Shown here one piece after another: positions 20,027 to 29,519 of a stretch of DNA of 64,000 nucleotides (position 1 is the stretch's first letter; every line of letters starts with the position of its first letter). Both the position numbers and the translations under genes were made by a program. The stretch is taken from the NCBI GenBank assembly GCA_003116975.1, contig BGKB01000021.1, forward strand, positions 558,001 to 622,000. Direction: 5' to 3'. The notes beneath the pieces are model-generated. The model worked only from the letters and a program-made list of their open reading frames with translations. It had not been told where the DNA came from and did not search any database. This stretch comes from Aurantiochytrium sp. KH105 (taxonomy: Eukaryota; Sar; Bigyra; Thraustochytrida; Thraustochytriidae).

Positions 20027-22537
20027 CTATTGCGAGTTTTGCGGTGGGAAATGGGGACTCGGAGCCGGATTTTGCTCATGCTGTTGGTGTTGTTGTTGTT
20101 GTTGTTGATGTTGCTCCCAATATTGAGGCGGTGCGGACCCTTGCTGCGAGAACTCATACGGGCTGTAGTAAGAATACTGTTGGGAATGAGCCGACGAATG
20201 GTGAAATGGTGCCGCCGCTGCCGCAAAAGGTGCCCCAGCACCGGGGCCGGCACCAGTCGGGGCCGCAATCGCACCATTGCTGGCGCCAAGAGAAACATTT
20301 CTACTGCCGCTACCGATAGAAGCACCTCCGCTCATCCCACGCGACCCAGTTGTCCCCCTTTCGCGATCTCGATCGCGATCGCGATCCCGATCGCGATCCC
20401 GTTCAACACCTGAGCTGTGTCGCGTGGTCCCTCCTCTCGCCCCGCGCCCGCGATTGCGCGACTTGGACTGTGAATAGGCTACGGTCGTGGTGAGATCCTC
20501 GATCATGGAGCCGTCGCGATTGAACATTACCGGCTGATACTCCTTTTCTTGGTCCATGACACATGACTTTTCCAAGCGGCGTAGCAGAGCTTCGCAACCC
20601 TGGATTCGAGCGTACGCAACCTCGCAAATCTTGTCGCTGTTGAACCTATTCCATCTACGCTGGTTAAAGGTGTCGAAGAAGCTCGGAATGGTTTGCGGCT
20701 CATGAAAATTGATAAAGGCGTATCCAAGATTGCAACCAGCTTGAAAATCGATGGGAAGGTAGAAGAAATCGTACGTGCCTTGGAAACCAGTCTCGTCGAG
20801 CTCTTCGAGTACCATCTTTTGCGTGTACTTGTTGGGGATGTTCTTGATCATGACAGAGGCCCGATCATCCCTGCCACTGACAATATTGTGAACGTTGATT
20901 TGAAACTCAGAGTTGTCTCGACCGCGTCCTGTCGTAGCTCCACGGTTGCTGGGCGCCGTGCTTCTCGGACGTCGATCGTTGTTGACGGAACTACCGCTCG
21001 AATTTGTAGCAAGCGTTGCGTGATTCTCTGCGCGCCGAGCGCTTTCTCCACCCGGGGCCCGCGCAAGCGATTGTCCCGGGCGACCGCGCTGGCCGTGAGG
21101 ATTCGGGGATGCCGGAGGGTGGGTACCGCCATGTCTCACCCTGCTGGCGAAACTTTGTGCGCTTCCTATGCTATTCGTGTCTGCATCGTGACTGCTCGAG
21201 GAAGAGGATCTACCGAGTGATTTTGTCGGTACAAAGTTGAGCTCATCAGACGTTGAACGCGTCGCGGCCGCAGTGGCGGCTGCAATCGGGTGCAGCCCAC
21301 TGCCTGCTTTTCCAGCAGCGAGCGGCATTGCGGAGCCACCTCCGCTCTGGGAACCAAATTGTGATGAGGGCCCCGGAGCCGGAGAGCGCGAGCGTGAGCG
21401 TATACTTCGTGTATCCTCAGCTTGGGCTCCTCCTGGGGCGATTCCTAGAGAGTTGATTGGTTTGAAACCAACGTGATGGTCGCAGGACACAAAGTTGAAG
21501 AGAGACGTGTGTTTGCGCTTAAGGCCATCTGAGGCGGGGACGAGGCCGATGCCGAGCTGGTGGCGTGTTGACGCGGACCTCACAGCGTGCTCAAGCGCGC
21601 CGCGGCAGTCTCCGACTTTGTAGAATTCCACAAGGACCTCGTTGTCATTCGCCACCTTGAAACTCGAGATTGTGTCTGGCCGCGCCCCTAGCACAGAAAG
21701 AACAAAGGACTGCTCGAGTTGTGTTTGGTCCTCTTCATGTGTGCGGACCGCAAGCACGTCTTGTCGATAAAGTACACCGTCCGGGCCCTTCCAAAGGACT
21801 CCGGGAACGCAATAGAAAGCTTTGGGTGGGCCCGATTCCTCTGCAAAAAGCTCCATCATGGCCTCGGTGTCGCGCCGGTCGTAAAAAGAGACAAGGACCA
21901 TATCGGGTCCGTAGTGTACAAGCTGCGGATCCCCATAGCTTTTGATGATATCCAGGACCATGGATCGATCAAAAGGCGCACTGTCATCTTGTTCCGTGTC
22001 GTCATCAGCGAAGCTACTGTTTCGAACGAGAAGAGAATTGGACATTGGCAATTCCAGCGTCTTGTACATGAGTCGATGGGAAGTTTTGGGCTTGGCAGTT
22101 TGACCGTCGATTGATTCGAAGTCCTTCGTAGCAGTCACGCGCGCTCCTGGGCTACTAAGCTCAAGATCTTGGGCTTCCTCCATCTCTTGGCCAGAGAGTC
22201 GGCTCCGATCAGACCCGTCCTTTTTGCTTGCTGAAGCGAGAACAGCTTTTTGCTGGCTGGGCGATGAGACACGTTCTCGTTGATACTTTTGCATCAGAGA
22301 CCGGGCAGAGTCTCTGTCCATTGCCGCAGCTTCGTATGGTGGCATGATCAAGAGGAGAAAAGAGTCATCTTTTGTCCACTGCGCCTTTCCATCGGACGAC
22401 TGAGCAAGGCTCTCCGCCTCGATGAGTTCGTGTTCAGACCACTCATAGGCGTTATCAAAGTTTAATAGGTCCCACCCGCCCCAGGATCTCAGTCGAGGAC
22501 GTCCCTCGGCAACCGAGTCCGTATCGTCATCGGTCAT
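20027..22537 (-). CDS. Mei2-like RNA-binding protein with three RRMs
   Basis: About 836 residues from the ATG at 22537 (MTDDDTDSVAEG); the frame is open upstream to 23008 but that part is arginine/alanine-rich leader-like sequence. The C-terminal RRM (about residues 560-660) has the Mei2 signature: SVMIKNIPNKYT, FFYLPIDFQ, NLGYAFINF, FNQRRWNRFNS and CEVAYARIQG. Two weaker RRM-like segments precede it, around residues 165-240 (NSLLVRNSSF, LVSFYDRRDTEAMMELF) and 290-350 (VLVEFYKVGDCRGAL), matching the order RRM1-RRM2-RRM3 of plant Mei2-like proteins. The tail has an Arg-Asp repeat and a polyglutamine run. In yeast and plants these proteins act in meiosis or differentiation; the role here is inferred only by family. 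Confidence 0.85.
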   Translation of the reverse strand: MTDDDTDSVAEGRPRLRSWGGWDLLNFDNAYEWSEHELIEAESLAQSSDGKAQWTKDDSFLLLIMPPYEAAAMDRDSARSLMQKYQRERVSSPSQQKAVLASASKKDGSDRSRLSGQEMEEAQDLELSSPGARVTATKDFESIDGQTAKPKTSHRLMYKTLELPMSNSLLVRNSSFADDDTEQDDSAPFDRSMVLDIIKSYGDPQLVHYGPDMVLVSFYDRRDTEAMMELFAEESGPPKAFYCVPGVLWKGPDGVLYRQDVLAVRTHEEDQTQLEQSFVLSVLGARPDTISSFKVANDNEVLVEFYKVGDCRGALEHAVRSASTRHQLGIGLVPASDGLKRKHTSLFNFVSCDHHVGFKPINSLGIAPGGAQAEDTRSIRSRSRSPAPGPSSQFGSQSGGGSAMPLAAGKAGSGLHPIAAATAAATRSTSDELNFVPTKSLGRSSSSSSHDADTNSIGSAQSFASRVRHGGTHPPASPNPHGQRGRPGQSLARAPGGESARRAENHATLATNSSGSSVNNDRRPRSTAPSNRGATTGRGRDNSEFQINVHNIVSGRDDRASVMIKNIPNKYTQKMVLEELDETGFQGTYDFFYLPIDFQAGCNLGYAFINFHEPQTIPSFFDTFNQRRWNRFNSDKICEVAYARIQGCEALLRRLEKSCVMDQEKEYQPVMFNRDGSMIEDLTTTVAYSQSKSRNRGRGARGGTTRHSSGVERDRDRDRDRDRDRERGTTGSRGMSGGASIGSGSRNVSLGASNGAIAAPTGAGPGAGAPFAAAAAPFHHSSAHSQQYSYYSPYEFSQQGSAPPQYWEQHQQQQQQHQQHEQNPAPSPHFPPQNSQ
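20087..20110. repeat. (GTT)n repeat, coding polyglutamine
   Basis: About seven GTT units on the plus strand, read as CAA glutamine codons in the C-terminal tail of the Mei2-like protein. Confidence 0.88.
20363..20404. repeat. (GATCGC/GATCCC)n hexanucleotide repeat, coding Arg-Asp
   Basis: Tandem GATCGC-like hexamers. On the minus strand they encode an alternating Arg-Asp run just after RRM3 of the Mei2-like protein, resembling the RD/RE domains of RNA-processing factors. Confidence 0.88.
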
Positions 22538-23961
22538 TTTGGTCCCTTTTTCGGCGCGCTGAGCTCGGCTTTTGCCTCGACGCAAAGCGAGAGACAAATC
22601 GATCGATCTTCTTAACCTATATCTCTCAATCTGCCACCGCCGCCGCCGCTCCGCCTTCTTTTTTGTTTGCTCTGCTGCTTGTGCAACTCCTGCTGCTACT
22701 GCTGCTCTTGCTCTCGCCACTGCTCGTGCTCGTGCTCCGTTGCTGGCTGCTTTCCTTGGCCGCCAGGCGTCGCGATTCCCGAGGGCGTCTCGCGCGTCGT
22801 CGCCGGTTCGGCCCGCCTCCTTTTCGGAGCGAGGAATCTGCGGGTCGGCGGGGCGGCGGGAGCCTACCGTTCCAGGGCGGGCGAGGGCGCGGCGCGGAAG
22901 CAAGGCGTGCGCGCGCGCGCGCGCGCTCGGTGCTTGCTGCTCGAGCCCCGCGTCAATTCTGCTCTGAGGAGAAAGCAAGAAGAAAGCAATGATCATGACT
23001 CGGATCATTCACGCAGCTTCCGAAAGAACAGAACATAAGGAACAAATGAGCGCCAAACGTACCTTAAACTCGGGGATCGTTCCCGTTTGGGAAACAGGTT
23101 CTTTAAGGCGGAAGATGTGGTACCAAGGAGAGTGACAATGTGGTACAAATCCGTTTCGGCGACCGGAGAAGACACTGAAGAGTTGGTTGTTGAGGTTGAG
23201 GAATAAAATTTCGGGTCCTGGTTCAGGGGAGACAACAAGAGCGGTGAGTGCAGTGAGACAGAGGATGAGCTCAAATTACGAAAAATGCTGTGCTAAAGGC
23301 TATGCAAGTGCAGCCACGGCCGCGGTGGGGTGCTCCCGGAAACACGGAGGCACGGGAGTTCGTTTTTGAAGCGAACTTCCGCTAAACGGACGCCGCAACT
23401 GCTAAAAGAACTTCGTCACTGTAGAGAACGAGTCTATTCTCATCTAGTTCGCAGTGTCACACCACTCGCCATTTATGGCATGGCGACTGACTTGCACGAA
23501 TAGCGTGCACTCCAAGCGAGTGTGTAGGTTTAGCAAGCAACAATAACGAACGAAAAGGGAAAGAGGGAGGAAAGAGGGGTGTGCGACGCGGCGCACGGCG
23601 CGGAGGCCATCTCATTCCACCTTGTCGAAAGAACACAAGCGTGAGGTGGTAAGCGAGAAAAGCAAGTCAGTCTCGTGCGTCCAGGAGCGAAGCAAAAGCA
23701 CTTGTACGTCTGCCTGTGCGCCCGAAGTGACGGGCGATCGCGTAGCGCAAGCGCAAGCGCAAGTGCAAGCGCGAGCGCCAGATCGCCGCAGCGCCAGCAT
23801 ACATCGAGTCTCCCGGTGGCCGAAGCTGCTGCGAAAGACCGACCTCTTTGCTTGAGTTCAAGGACACTGAAACGCGCGCGCGCGCGCGCCACCCTGTGTG
23901 TTTGTGTCTGTGTGCAAGCCTTGGCAAGAAAGTAAACAAGCACGAACAACAAGCGAGCACC
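22538..23961. other. Divergent intergenic region between Mei2-like and CaMK-like genes
   Basis: About 1.4 kb. The half next to the Mei2-like gene is GC-rich with a (GC)n run at 22909-22926; the middle (23000-23500) is of average composition with no recognisable gene; the right end has another (CG)n run at 23872-23889 and CAAGCG-type repeats near 23745-23770. Promoters and leaders of both genes must lie here. Confidence 0.6.
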
Positions 23962-25263
23962 ATGGGCGGCGGCGCTAGCAAGACGAAAAAGCAGAGCATG
24001 GACACGTTCTACAAGCTTGGTCAGTCGATTGGGCAAGGCTCCTTTGCGACCGTGTACGAGGCCGAGCTCATTGACCCAGACCGCAAGACTGAGTCCGGGT
24101 TTCCCATTCCTTCGCTTGTTGCCATCAAAGCAATCGATAAGTCAAAGATTCCCAATGACGAGATTCCCCTTCTCCAAGACGAAGTGACGATTATGCAAAA
24201 GCTCGACCATGAGAACTGTGTTCGGTTGCTGGAGTTCTTCGACGAAGAGAATTTCTTCTATCTCGTTCTCGAACTCGTCAAGGGTGGAGAGGTCTTTGAC
24301 CAGATCGTGGCCAAGAACTACTACAACGAGATCGAGGCCGCCCATGCTGTGCGCCAGGTGGCAAGGGCGCTGGCTTATCTCGAGGACAGCGGCATTGTTC
24401 ACCGCGACGTTAAGCCCGAAAATCTCATTTACGAGTCGAACGCCACGGACGCAAACATCAAGCTGACCGACTTTGGACTCGCCAAAGACATTTCCGGTTA
24501 TAATTCGAGCAAGCCTCTTAGCGACCCATGCGGAACGCCAGGCTACGTGGCCCCTGAGATCCTCTGCGGAATCAAGTACGGTTGCAAGGTCGATACGTGG
24601 GCGCTCGGCGTGATTCTCTACATTTTGCTCTGCGGCTACCCGCCGTTTTACTCGGAAGACCAGCAAGAGCTCTTCCGCTCCATCAAGTCCGGCAAGTACG
24701 TTTTCGACTCGCCGTACTGGGATGAGGTGTCGGATGCAGCAAAGGACGTGGTGCGCAAACTCCTCGTCCTGGACCAGGATAAGCGTCTTAGCGCCAAGCA
24801 GGTCCTCGAGGAGCCGTGGGTGGCGAACCCGGACGCGCAGCGCAGCGAAAACTTCGGCAAGCACGTTCAGGAAGGTATTGCCGAGGTGCAGAAACGCAAG
24901 TTCAAGCGCGCGGTGCTTCGGGTCAAGGCGATCACGCAGTTTGGCAAGCTTATCAATGCGGAGGGCGGGGCGCAAAACATCTTCGCCGCAGCCCTTGCCG
25001 CCAAGAACGGCGAGAATGGCCAAGCTGCCGAAGGCGCGGAAGAAAAGAATGTCGAAGAAGAGGAAAGCAAAACGGCACGCAACGAGAACCTCGAAGCGGA
25101 AGCTGCATCAAAAGAACCCACAGGCGCCGCCAACCCAGGTGCTGACGCGGATGCAGAGAAACCACTTGACGACAAGAGCGCCCTTGGCAATGTCACCGAT
25201 GCCGAAGAGAGTCCGCGTGAGCCTGGTGACGAAATCAAGGAGCCCGACACATCATCTTCGTAG
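23962..25263 (+). CDS. CaMK-group Ser/Thr protein kinase with N-myristoylation motif
   Basis: 433 residues from ATG at 23962, which has a strong context (ACC before ATGG). The N-terminus MGGGAS fits the N-myristoylation consensus (Gly2, Ser6), so membrane attachment is likely. Kinase domain about residues 17-280: glycine loop GQGSFATV (24-31), VAIK lysine at 56, HRDVKPEN with catalytic Asp at about 149, DFG at 170-172, CGTPGYVAPE activation segment and the CaMK-like VDTWALGVILYILLCGYPPF. After the kinase core comes a basic amphipathic stretch (KRKFKRAVLRVKAI, about residues 310-325) that would suit a calmodulin-binding/autoinhibitory segment as in CaMKI. The last 100 residues are Ala/Glu-rich and probably disordered. 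No EF hands, so not a plant-type CDPK. Confidence 0.88.
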   Translation: MGGGASKTKKQSMDTFYKLGQSIGQGSFATVYEAELIDPDRKTESGFPIPSLVAIKAIDKSKIPNDEIPLLQDEVTIMQKLDHENCVRLLEFFDEENFFYLVLELVKGGEVFDQIVAKNYYNEIEAAHAVRQVARALAYLEDSGIVHRDVKPENLIYESNATDANIKLTDFGLAKDISGYNSSKPLSDPCGTPGYVAPEILCGIKYGCKVDTWALGVILYILLCGYPPFYSEDQQELFRSIKSGKYVFDSPYWDEVSDAAKDVVRKLLVLDQDKRLSAKQVLEEPWVANPDAQRSENFGKHVQEGIAEVQKRKFKRAVLRVKAITQFGKLINAEGGAQNIFAAALAAKNGENGQAAEGAEEKNVEEEESKTARNENLEAEAASKEPTGAANPGADADAEKPLDDKSALGNVTDAEESPREPGDEIKEPDTSSS

Positions 25264-25286
25264 AGTATCAAATGAGAAGTACGTTG

Positions 25287-27584
25287 TTATTCTGTTTTCC
25301 CCTCTGGGGTAAAGTTATCGACAAAAGGAATGTCCGGCAGGATTGTCACATTAAAGCTTGTAGCTGTTGACTTGAGTGGGGTCACAGAGGCCGGGACTGG
25401 AGCCGGAACAGCGCTCGCATCCACAAAGGAGAGCTCCTCCTCTGCATCGTCGTCCCATATCTCAGACTTTTCGATTCGCATACGTTCTTCTTTATTGGTG
25501 GAGGGTGAATGCTGAATTCCTCTTGTATCGAATTCGTCCGCGAGAAGACTTGCAGCTTTGCTCCTATAAAAATTTTGAAGCTTTGTTGCAGCTTTTGTCT
25601 CATGGTAATAGCGCCGTGCCATCTGACCTCGGCGTGCTGATTGAAGTTTTGTAGCGGCGAATGTTGCATTTTGGCTCCAGCCGCCGCTTGCAAGCTCGTA
25701 TCCTTTTTGGATTCTTTGCACGCGCCCACGCGCAAGCTGTCCTCGGCATGCTGCCTGGACTTTGATTGCTGCTTTTGATTCATGAAATTTCTTCCGAGCC
25801 GCCTTACCACGGCAAGCAGATTGTAATTTTGTGGCAGCGAGCGTGGCTTCCAAGCTCACGTCTTCATCTGAAGGAATCGAGTTCTCGCGGATCATGCGAG
25901 CTCGTTTGCGTGCTAGCTGTCCGCGACGTAAAGCTTGCATTTGGGTTGCGGCTCGAGTTTCTTCCTGGACAAGTCGCCGCGCAATTTGTCCGCGTCGCAC
26001 CGATTGCACTTTCGTTGCAGCTTTGGACTCTTGAACATAGCGTCGCACAACTTGCCCGCGTCGCGCTGACTGTAATTTTGTGGCAGCTTTGGATTCTTGC
26101 ACGTTGCGCCGCGCGACCTCTCCGCGACGTAAGGCTTGCAATTGGGTTGCGGCTTTAGTTTCGTTCTGGACGTCTCGCCGCGCAACTTGGCCACGTCTCG
26201 CAGCCTGTAGTTTCGTGGCAGCCTTTGATTCTTGCACATAGCGTCGCGCGACTTGTCCCCGTCGGACTGATTGTACTTTGGTGGCAGCCTTCGACTCTTG
26301 AACATAGCGCCGCGCAACTTGACCACGTCTTGCAGATTGTAGTTTCGTGGCAGCCTTTGATTCTTGCACATAGCGTCGCGCGACTTGTCCCCGTCGCACT
26401 GATTGCACTTTGGTGGCTGCTGCACGCGCAGCTTCGCTACTCGAATTTGATGTCGACTCTTGCACTCGGTGTTGTACTCGGTGCCGCTCAGAGAGCGAAC
26501 TTTCAATGCTCCAGACGAATTGTTGGGGCGAAGCATGGTCAGCGCGTATCATTGATTTCTGCTGACTTGCCGCTTGACGGCTCTTTTGCTGCTTTTGCTT
26601 TCGCTGCTTTGTTTGAAGCCTTGATGTTGGTTGTTTTTCTTGCGAGGCATCCTCGCAAATAGCTTCGGCAAGATCAGCCGCCATCTTGCCTGCTTGCAAC
26701 GCGTCGTCTTCCCGAGCAGCCTCCTCTTCTGGCGTTCCACAGGGCGAGACAAAGTTTATGGGGAAATAGCCTTTTTGGTGTGTGGAAAGATTCTCGCCAT
26801 AGTTCCAGCCGTCTTCAGATTCGCGAAGAACCTTGATAATTTCACCGCGCTGAAATGAAAGGTCCAGAGGCTCGGCTGCATCAAGTGGGTGCATCGCACG
26901 AACAAAGGAATATACTTGTGCTGGTGTCGTGTTTGCTTCTTGGGGTAGACTCTGTAATGATCGTGAAGTTGCAAGTCGCGTGGACGTGAGCCCAAGCCGA
27001 GTGTCCCTTTCTTGGGCCTGGAGGAGACGTTGGCGATTCTTGCTGGTCTTTCCAGGCTCGAGACGTGAACGTTTTCGTGTGTCGGTGGACTGTGTTGAAT
27101 GCGAGCGAACTAACGATCTTGTGCTTGCCTCGATGTGCTGGTTTGCCATTTTTTGCGTCTGTGGAGTACGAGGGCCCTGAACGTTGTTTGACATGGCAGG
27201 AAGCTTTGTTTGCCGGTTGCTTTGTGCACCATCTTTATTCCGCATTCGCTGTCGTTTCTGGTGCTGCAAAAGAGTTTGTTCTTCTGCGAGCTGAGAGCGA
27301 ATTGCTTCCGCACTAAAAGGTCGGTCATCTTCAGCTTGTGATGCCCATGGTCGCGCTTGTGGCTTTGGCAAATTTTCCGCTGACAGACGAAGATAGCTCT
27401 CAATGCGTTCGCGGTGCTCGCGTACCTTTGATCTTGCCTCTTCTTTCTCAGCTGCAGCAGCTTCTTGTTTAGCTTTAAAAGATGCTTCGGCATTCTTGAC
27501 AAGAGCCTCGACGCCATCTGCAAAGGGGTCTACTCTCTTTATTCGATCGAGACGGCGTCGTTGTTGTGCGCCTGTTCTCGTCAT
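25287..27584 (-). CDS. SH3-domain protein with about twelve tandem IQ motifs
   Basis: 765 residues, single exon, ATG at 27584. Residues 1-80 are charged and helical. An SH3 domain lies at about 221-278: VYSFVRAMHPLDAAEPLDLSF, EIIKVL, EDGWNYGEN and KGYFPINFV, with the ALYDY-like, Trp and Pro positions of SH3 folds in place. Residues about 385-660 hold some twelve IQ-like motifs of the form (K/Q)(V/L/M)Q(S/A)xRRGQxARR, mostly 22 residues apart, which should bind calmodulin or calmodulin-like light chains. No myosin motor is attached. SH3 plus IQ array suggests a calcium-responsive scaffold that also binds proline-rich partners; that is inference. It ends only about 24 bp from the stop of the convergent kinase gene (25263). 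I do not recognise a named orthologue. Confidence 0.8.
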   Translation of the reverse strand: MTRTGAQQRRRLDRIKRVDPFADGVEALVKNAEASFKAKQEAAAAEKEEARSKVREHRERIESYLRLSAENLPKPQARPWASQAEDDRPFSAEAIRSQLAEEQTLLQHQKRQRMRNKDGAQSNRQTKLPAMSNNVQGPRTPQTQKMANQHIEASTRSLVRSHSTQSTDTRKRSRLEPGKTSKNRQRLLQAQERDTRLGLTSTRLATSRSLQSLPQEANTTPAQVYSFVRAMHPLDAAEPLDLSFQRGEIIKVLRESEDGWNYGENLSTHQKGYFPINFVSPCGTPEEEAAREDDALQAGKMAADLAEAICEDASQEKQPTSRLQTKQRKQKQQKSRQAASQQKSMIRADHASPQQFVWSIESSLSERHRVQHRVQESTSNSSSEAARAAATKVQSVRRGQVARRYVQESKAATKLQSARRGQVARRYVQESKAATKVQSVRRGQVARRYVQESKAATKLQAARRGQVARRDVQNETKAATQLQALRRGEVARRNVQESKAATKLQSARRGQVVRRYVQESKAATKVQSVRRGQIARRLVQEETRAATQMQALRRGQLARKRARMIRENSIPSDEDVSLEATLAATKLQSACRGKAARKKFHESKAAIKVQAACRGQLARGRVQRIQKGYELASGGWSQNATFAATKLQSARRGQMARRYYHETKAATKLQNFYRSKAASLLADEFDTRGIQHSPSTNKEERMRIEKSEIWDDDAEEELSFVDASAVPAPVPASVTPLKSTATSFNVTILPDIPFVDNFTPEGKTE
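25600..26430. repeat. 66-bp tandem repeat array encoding IQ motifs
   Basis: About twelve units of 66 bp (two of 69 bp), each encoding one 22- or 23-residue IQ motif of the minus-strand SH3/IQ protein. Neighbouring units alternate between KVQSV, KLQSA and QLQAL types, so the array grew by duplication of multi-unit blocks. Units nearest the SH3 domain are almost identical and those nearest the C-terminus more diverged. Confidence 0.9.
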
Positions 27585-28445
27585 AGGAGCGAAAGATTGT
27601 TTGCTCTCGCTTTTGCCTGAGCCTTTGGCCCGAGCCTTTCGCCCGAGCCTTGCCTACAGTCGCGCGCGCGCGCGCGCGCACTCTCTATTTCTCTTTCTCT
27701 CTCTCTCTCTCTCTTTGTCTCTCTTGCGCGCTCGGGCGCGCGCGGTCCTGGCGCCCGCGAGTTCGCAAGTTTGCAGTTGTGACCTATCCGTTGACTTTTA
27801 TCCAGAAAACTTTCGAAACTTGAACGGCCAGGCCTGGGCTAGAATATACGCAGTTCGCACACATATTGTCAGAGGCCGGGATGCCTTCGCCTAGCCCACG
27901 TCATGGAATCGTCCGCACGTGAGCACGTGAGCAAAATCGCACTCGCTGTCGCTCGCTTGCGCGGCCCGCCCGCCCTAACGAGGAAAACCAGCAGCAGGCG
28001 CTCTCACAGACAGCCACTTGCCGTCTCTTCACGATGGACGCCCCGTAGACATGCAGGTCTCTCTCTTTCTTTGTTGCGATCGACCTCGCGGAGCCCAGCG
28101 CCGGCCTCGCCAGCCCGCCCGTTTGGAATAAATGACCGAGGTTGCCGCGTGTGGCCAAGCAGATCTTGCCCCGTGCTTGTCGCTGCGCTCTTGTGCCATG
28201 CTGTGCTGAGCCGGCCGGTGAAGAAAGGCAGGCTTGGCTTCCGAGTCCAGGGTTTGCATTCCGACCGTGGCCTGGAAACCCGTGCAGACTTGGCGGACCT
28301 CGGCTGGCAAAACGCGAACGACGAACCCGGTGAGGACTGGCCGGCGAAACGAAACGAAGCGAAGCAAGAGCAAGAGCAAGAGCGCGGGAGCGCAGAGCAG
28401 GTGTCGTGTGACTCTGAGGAAAAGGTAGAGGAGAAAGGACCCAAG
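27585..28445. other. Divergent intergenic region / long leader of MDR gene
   Basis: About 0.86 kb with a (CG)n run at 27661-27679 and a CT-rich tract at 27680-27725. A frame in phase with the downstream reductase is open from an ATG at 27903, encoding 181 Arg/Ser/Ala-rich residues before the conserved domain. This may be leader or a targeting extension. Confidence 0.6.
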
Positions 28446-29519
28446 ATGGCGCCGCAGAAGCAGCATGTGGTGCGGCTTGAGAAGCGGCCAGCGGCCAAAC
28501 CTATCCCGGGCGAGGACCTCGTGTACCAGACGGCACCCATGCCCACGGAAGAGGATCTCGCTGATGGCGAGGTGCTTGTGAAGAACGTGTACTTGACATT
28601 GGATCCCGCGATGCGTGGATGGATGCGAGACCAAAAGAGCTACGTCCCGCCCGTCAAGCTTGGCGCTGTGATGCGCGGCTCCTCGGTGGGCCAGATTCTC
28701 GCATCGCGTGCGAAAGGTCTGGCCAAGGGCGACTGGGTAAACTGCAACATTGAGCTTGGTTGGTGCGAGTACGGTATCGCCAAGGGGTCCAAGCTGGAAA
28801 AGCTCGAGAATACCGAAGGAGTACCCCCGAGTGTGCATCTGGGCGCTCTTGGCGGAACCGGACTCACGGCGTACTTTGGACTCATCGAGGTTGGGCAGCC
28901 GAAGAAGGGCGACACTGTTGTCGTCAGCGCCGCTGGCGGAGCTACAGGGAGCATGGTTTGCCAGATCGCCAAGCACATTTTCGGCTGCCGTGTGGTCGGC
29001 ATCGCGGGCGGCGCGGAAAAGTGCCAGTGGCTCAAGGACGAGCTCGGCGTGGACGAGGCCATCGACTACAAGTTCGAAGAGGGCCGACAATTCAAGCGCG
29101 ACTTGCGCAAGGCATGTCCCAAGGGCGTGGACGTATTTTTTGACAATGTGGGCGACTGGATTCTCAACGAGGTCCTCAAGCAGATCAACTTTAAGGCACG
29201 CGTTGTGCTATGCGGCGCCATTGCCGGCTACAATGACACCACCTTGCGTCCTGGGCCTTCGGCGTACTTGAATCTCGTCAGCACGAGCTCTCGTATGGAG
29301 GGCTTTATCGTTCTCAACTACGCAGATCGCTTCAAGGAAGCCAAGCGAGAGATCGGCCAGTGGCTTGCCGAGGGCAAGATCAAGTATCAAGAGGAGGTCA
29401 TTCCGGGTCTCTCTGAGGCGCCTCGCGCCCTGCTCAAGCTCTTTGGCGAGTACGGCGGCAACCGCGGCCGTCTCATCATTGACATTCATGCAGGCGCCCA
29501 GCAAACTTCAAAGCTCTAA
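28446..29519 (+). CDS. NADP-dependent MDR-family oxidoreductase (CurA / prostaglandin-reductase-like)
   Basis: 357 residues from the ATG at 28446, the usual length (about 340-350) for this zinc-free branch of the medium-chain dehydrogenase/reductase superfamily, which reduces the C=C bond of alpha,beta-unsaturated ketones and aldehydes with NADPH. The N-terminal substrate half has VLVKNVYLTLDPAMRGWM, typical of CurA and leukotriene B4 dehydrogenase. The Rossmann half has VVVSAAGGATGSMVCQIAK (about residues 158-176), a variant of the AxxGxxG dinucleotide loop, followed by GVDVFFDNVGDWILNEVL and the conserved VLCGAIAGYN. Structural and catalytic zinc cysteines of alcohol dehydrogenases are absent. 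An upstream in-frame ATG at 27903 would add a basic, Ser/Arg-rich extension. Confidence 0.88.
   Translation: MAPQKQHVVRLEKRPAAKPIPGEDLVYQTAPMPTEEDLADGEVLVKNVYLTLDPAMRGWMRDQKSYVPPVKLGAVMRGSSVGQILASRAKGLAKGDWVNCNIELGWCEYGIAKGSKLEKLENTEGVPPSVHLGALGGTGLTAYFGLIEVGQPKKGDTVVVSAAGGATGSMVCQIAKHIFGCRVVGIAGGAEKCQWLKDELGVDEAIDYKFEEGRQFKRDLRKACPKGVDVFFDNVGDWILNEVLKQINFKARVVLCGAIAGYNDTTLRPGPSAYLNLVSTSSRMEGFIVLNYADRFKEAKREIGQWLAEGKIKYQEEVIPGLSEAPRALLKLFGEYGGNRGRLIIDIHAGAQQTSKL

Noticed and set aside
23005-23274. 89-codon Ser-rich minus-strand frame upstream of the Mei2-like gene as a 5' exon
   Set aside because: No matching splice donor/acceptor pair in phase could be demonstrated, and the downstream ATG at 22537 is adequate.
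23530-24036. 168-codon minus-strand frame overlapping the kinase 5' end
   Set aside because: No domain; antisense to a kinase start and driven by CG and CAAGCG repeats.
25600-26430. Regular 66-bp repeats that could suggest a CRISPR array
   Set aside because: Units are contiguous with no unique spacers and encode IQ motifs in one frame of a eukaryotic gene.
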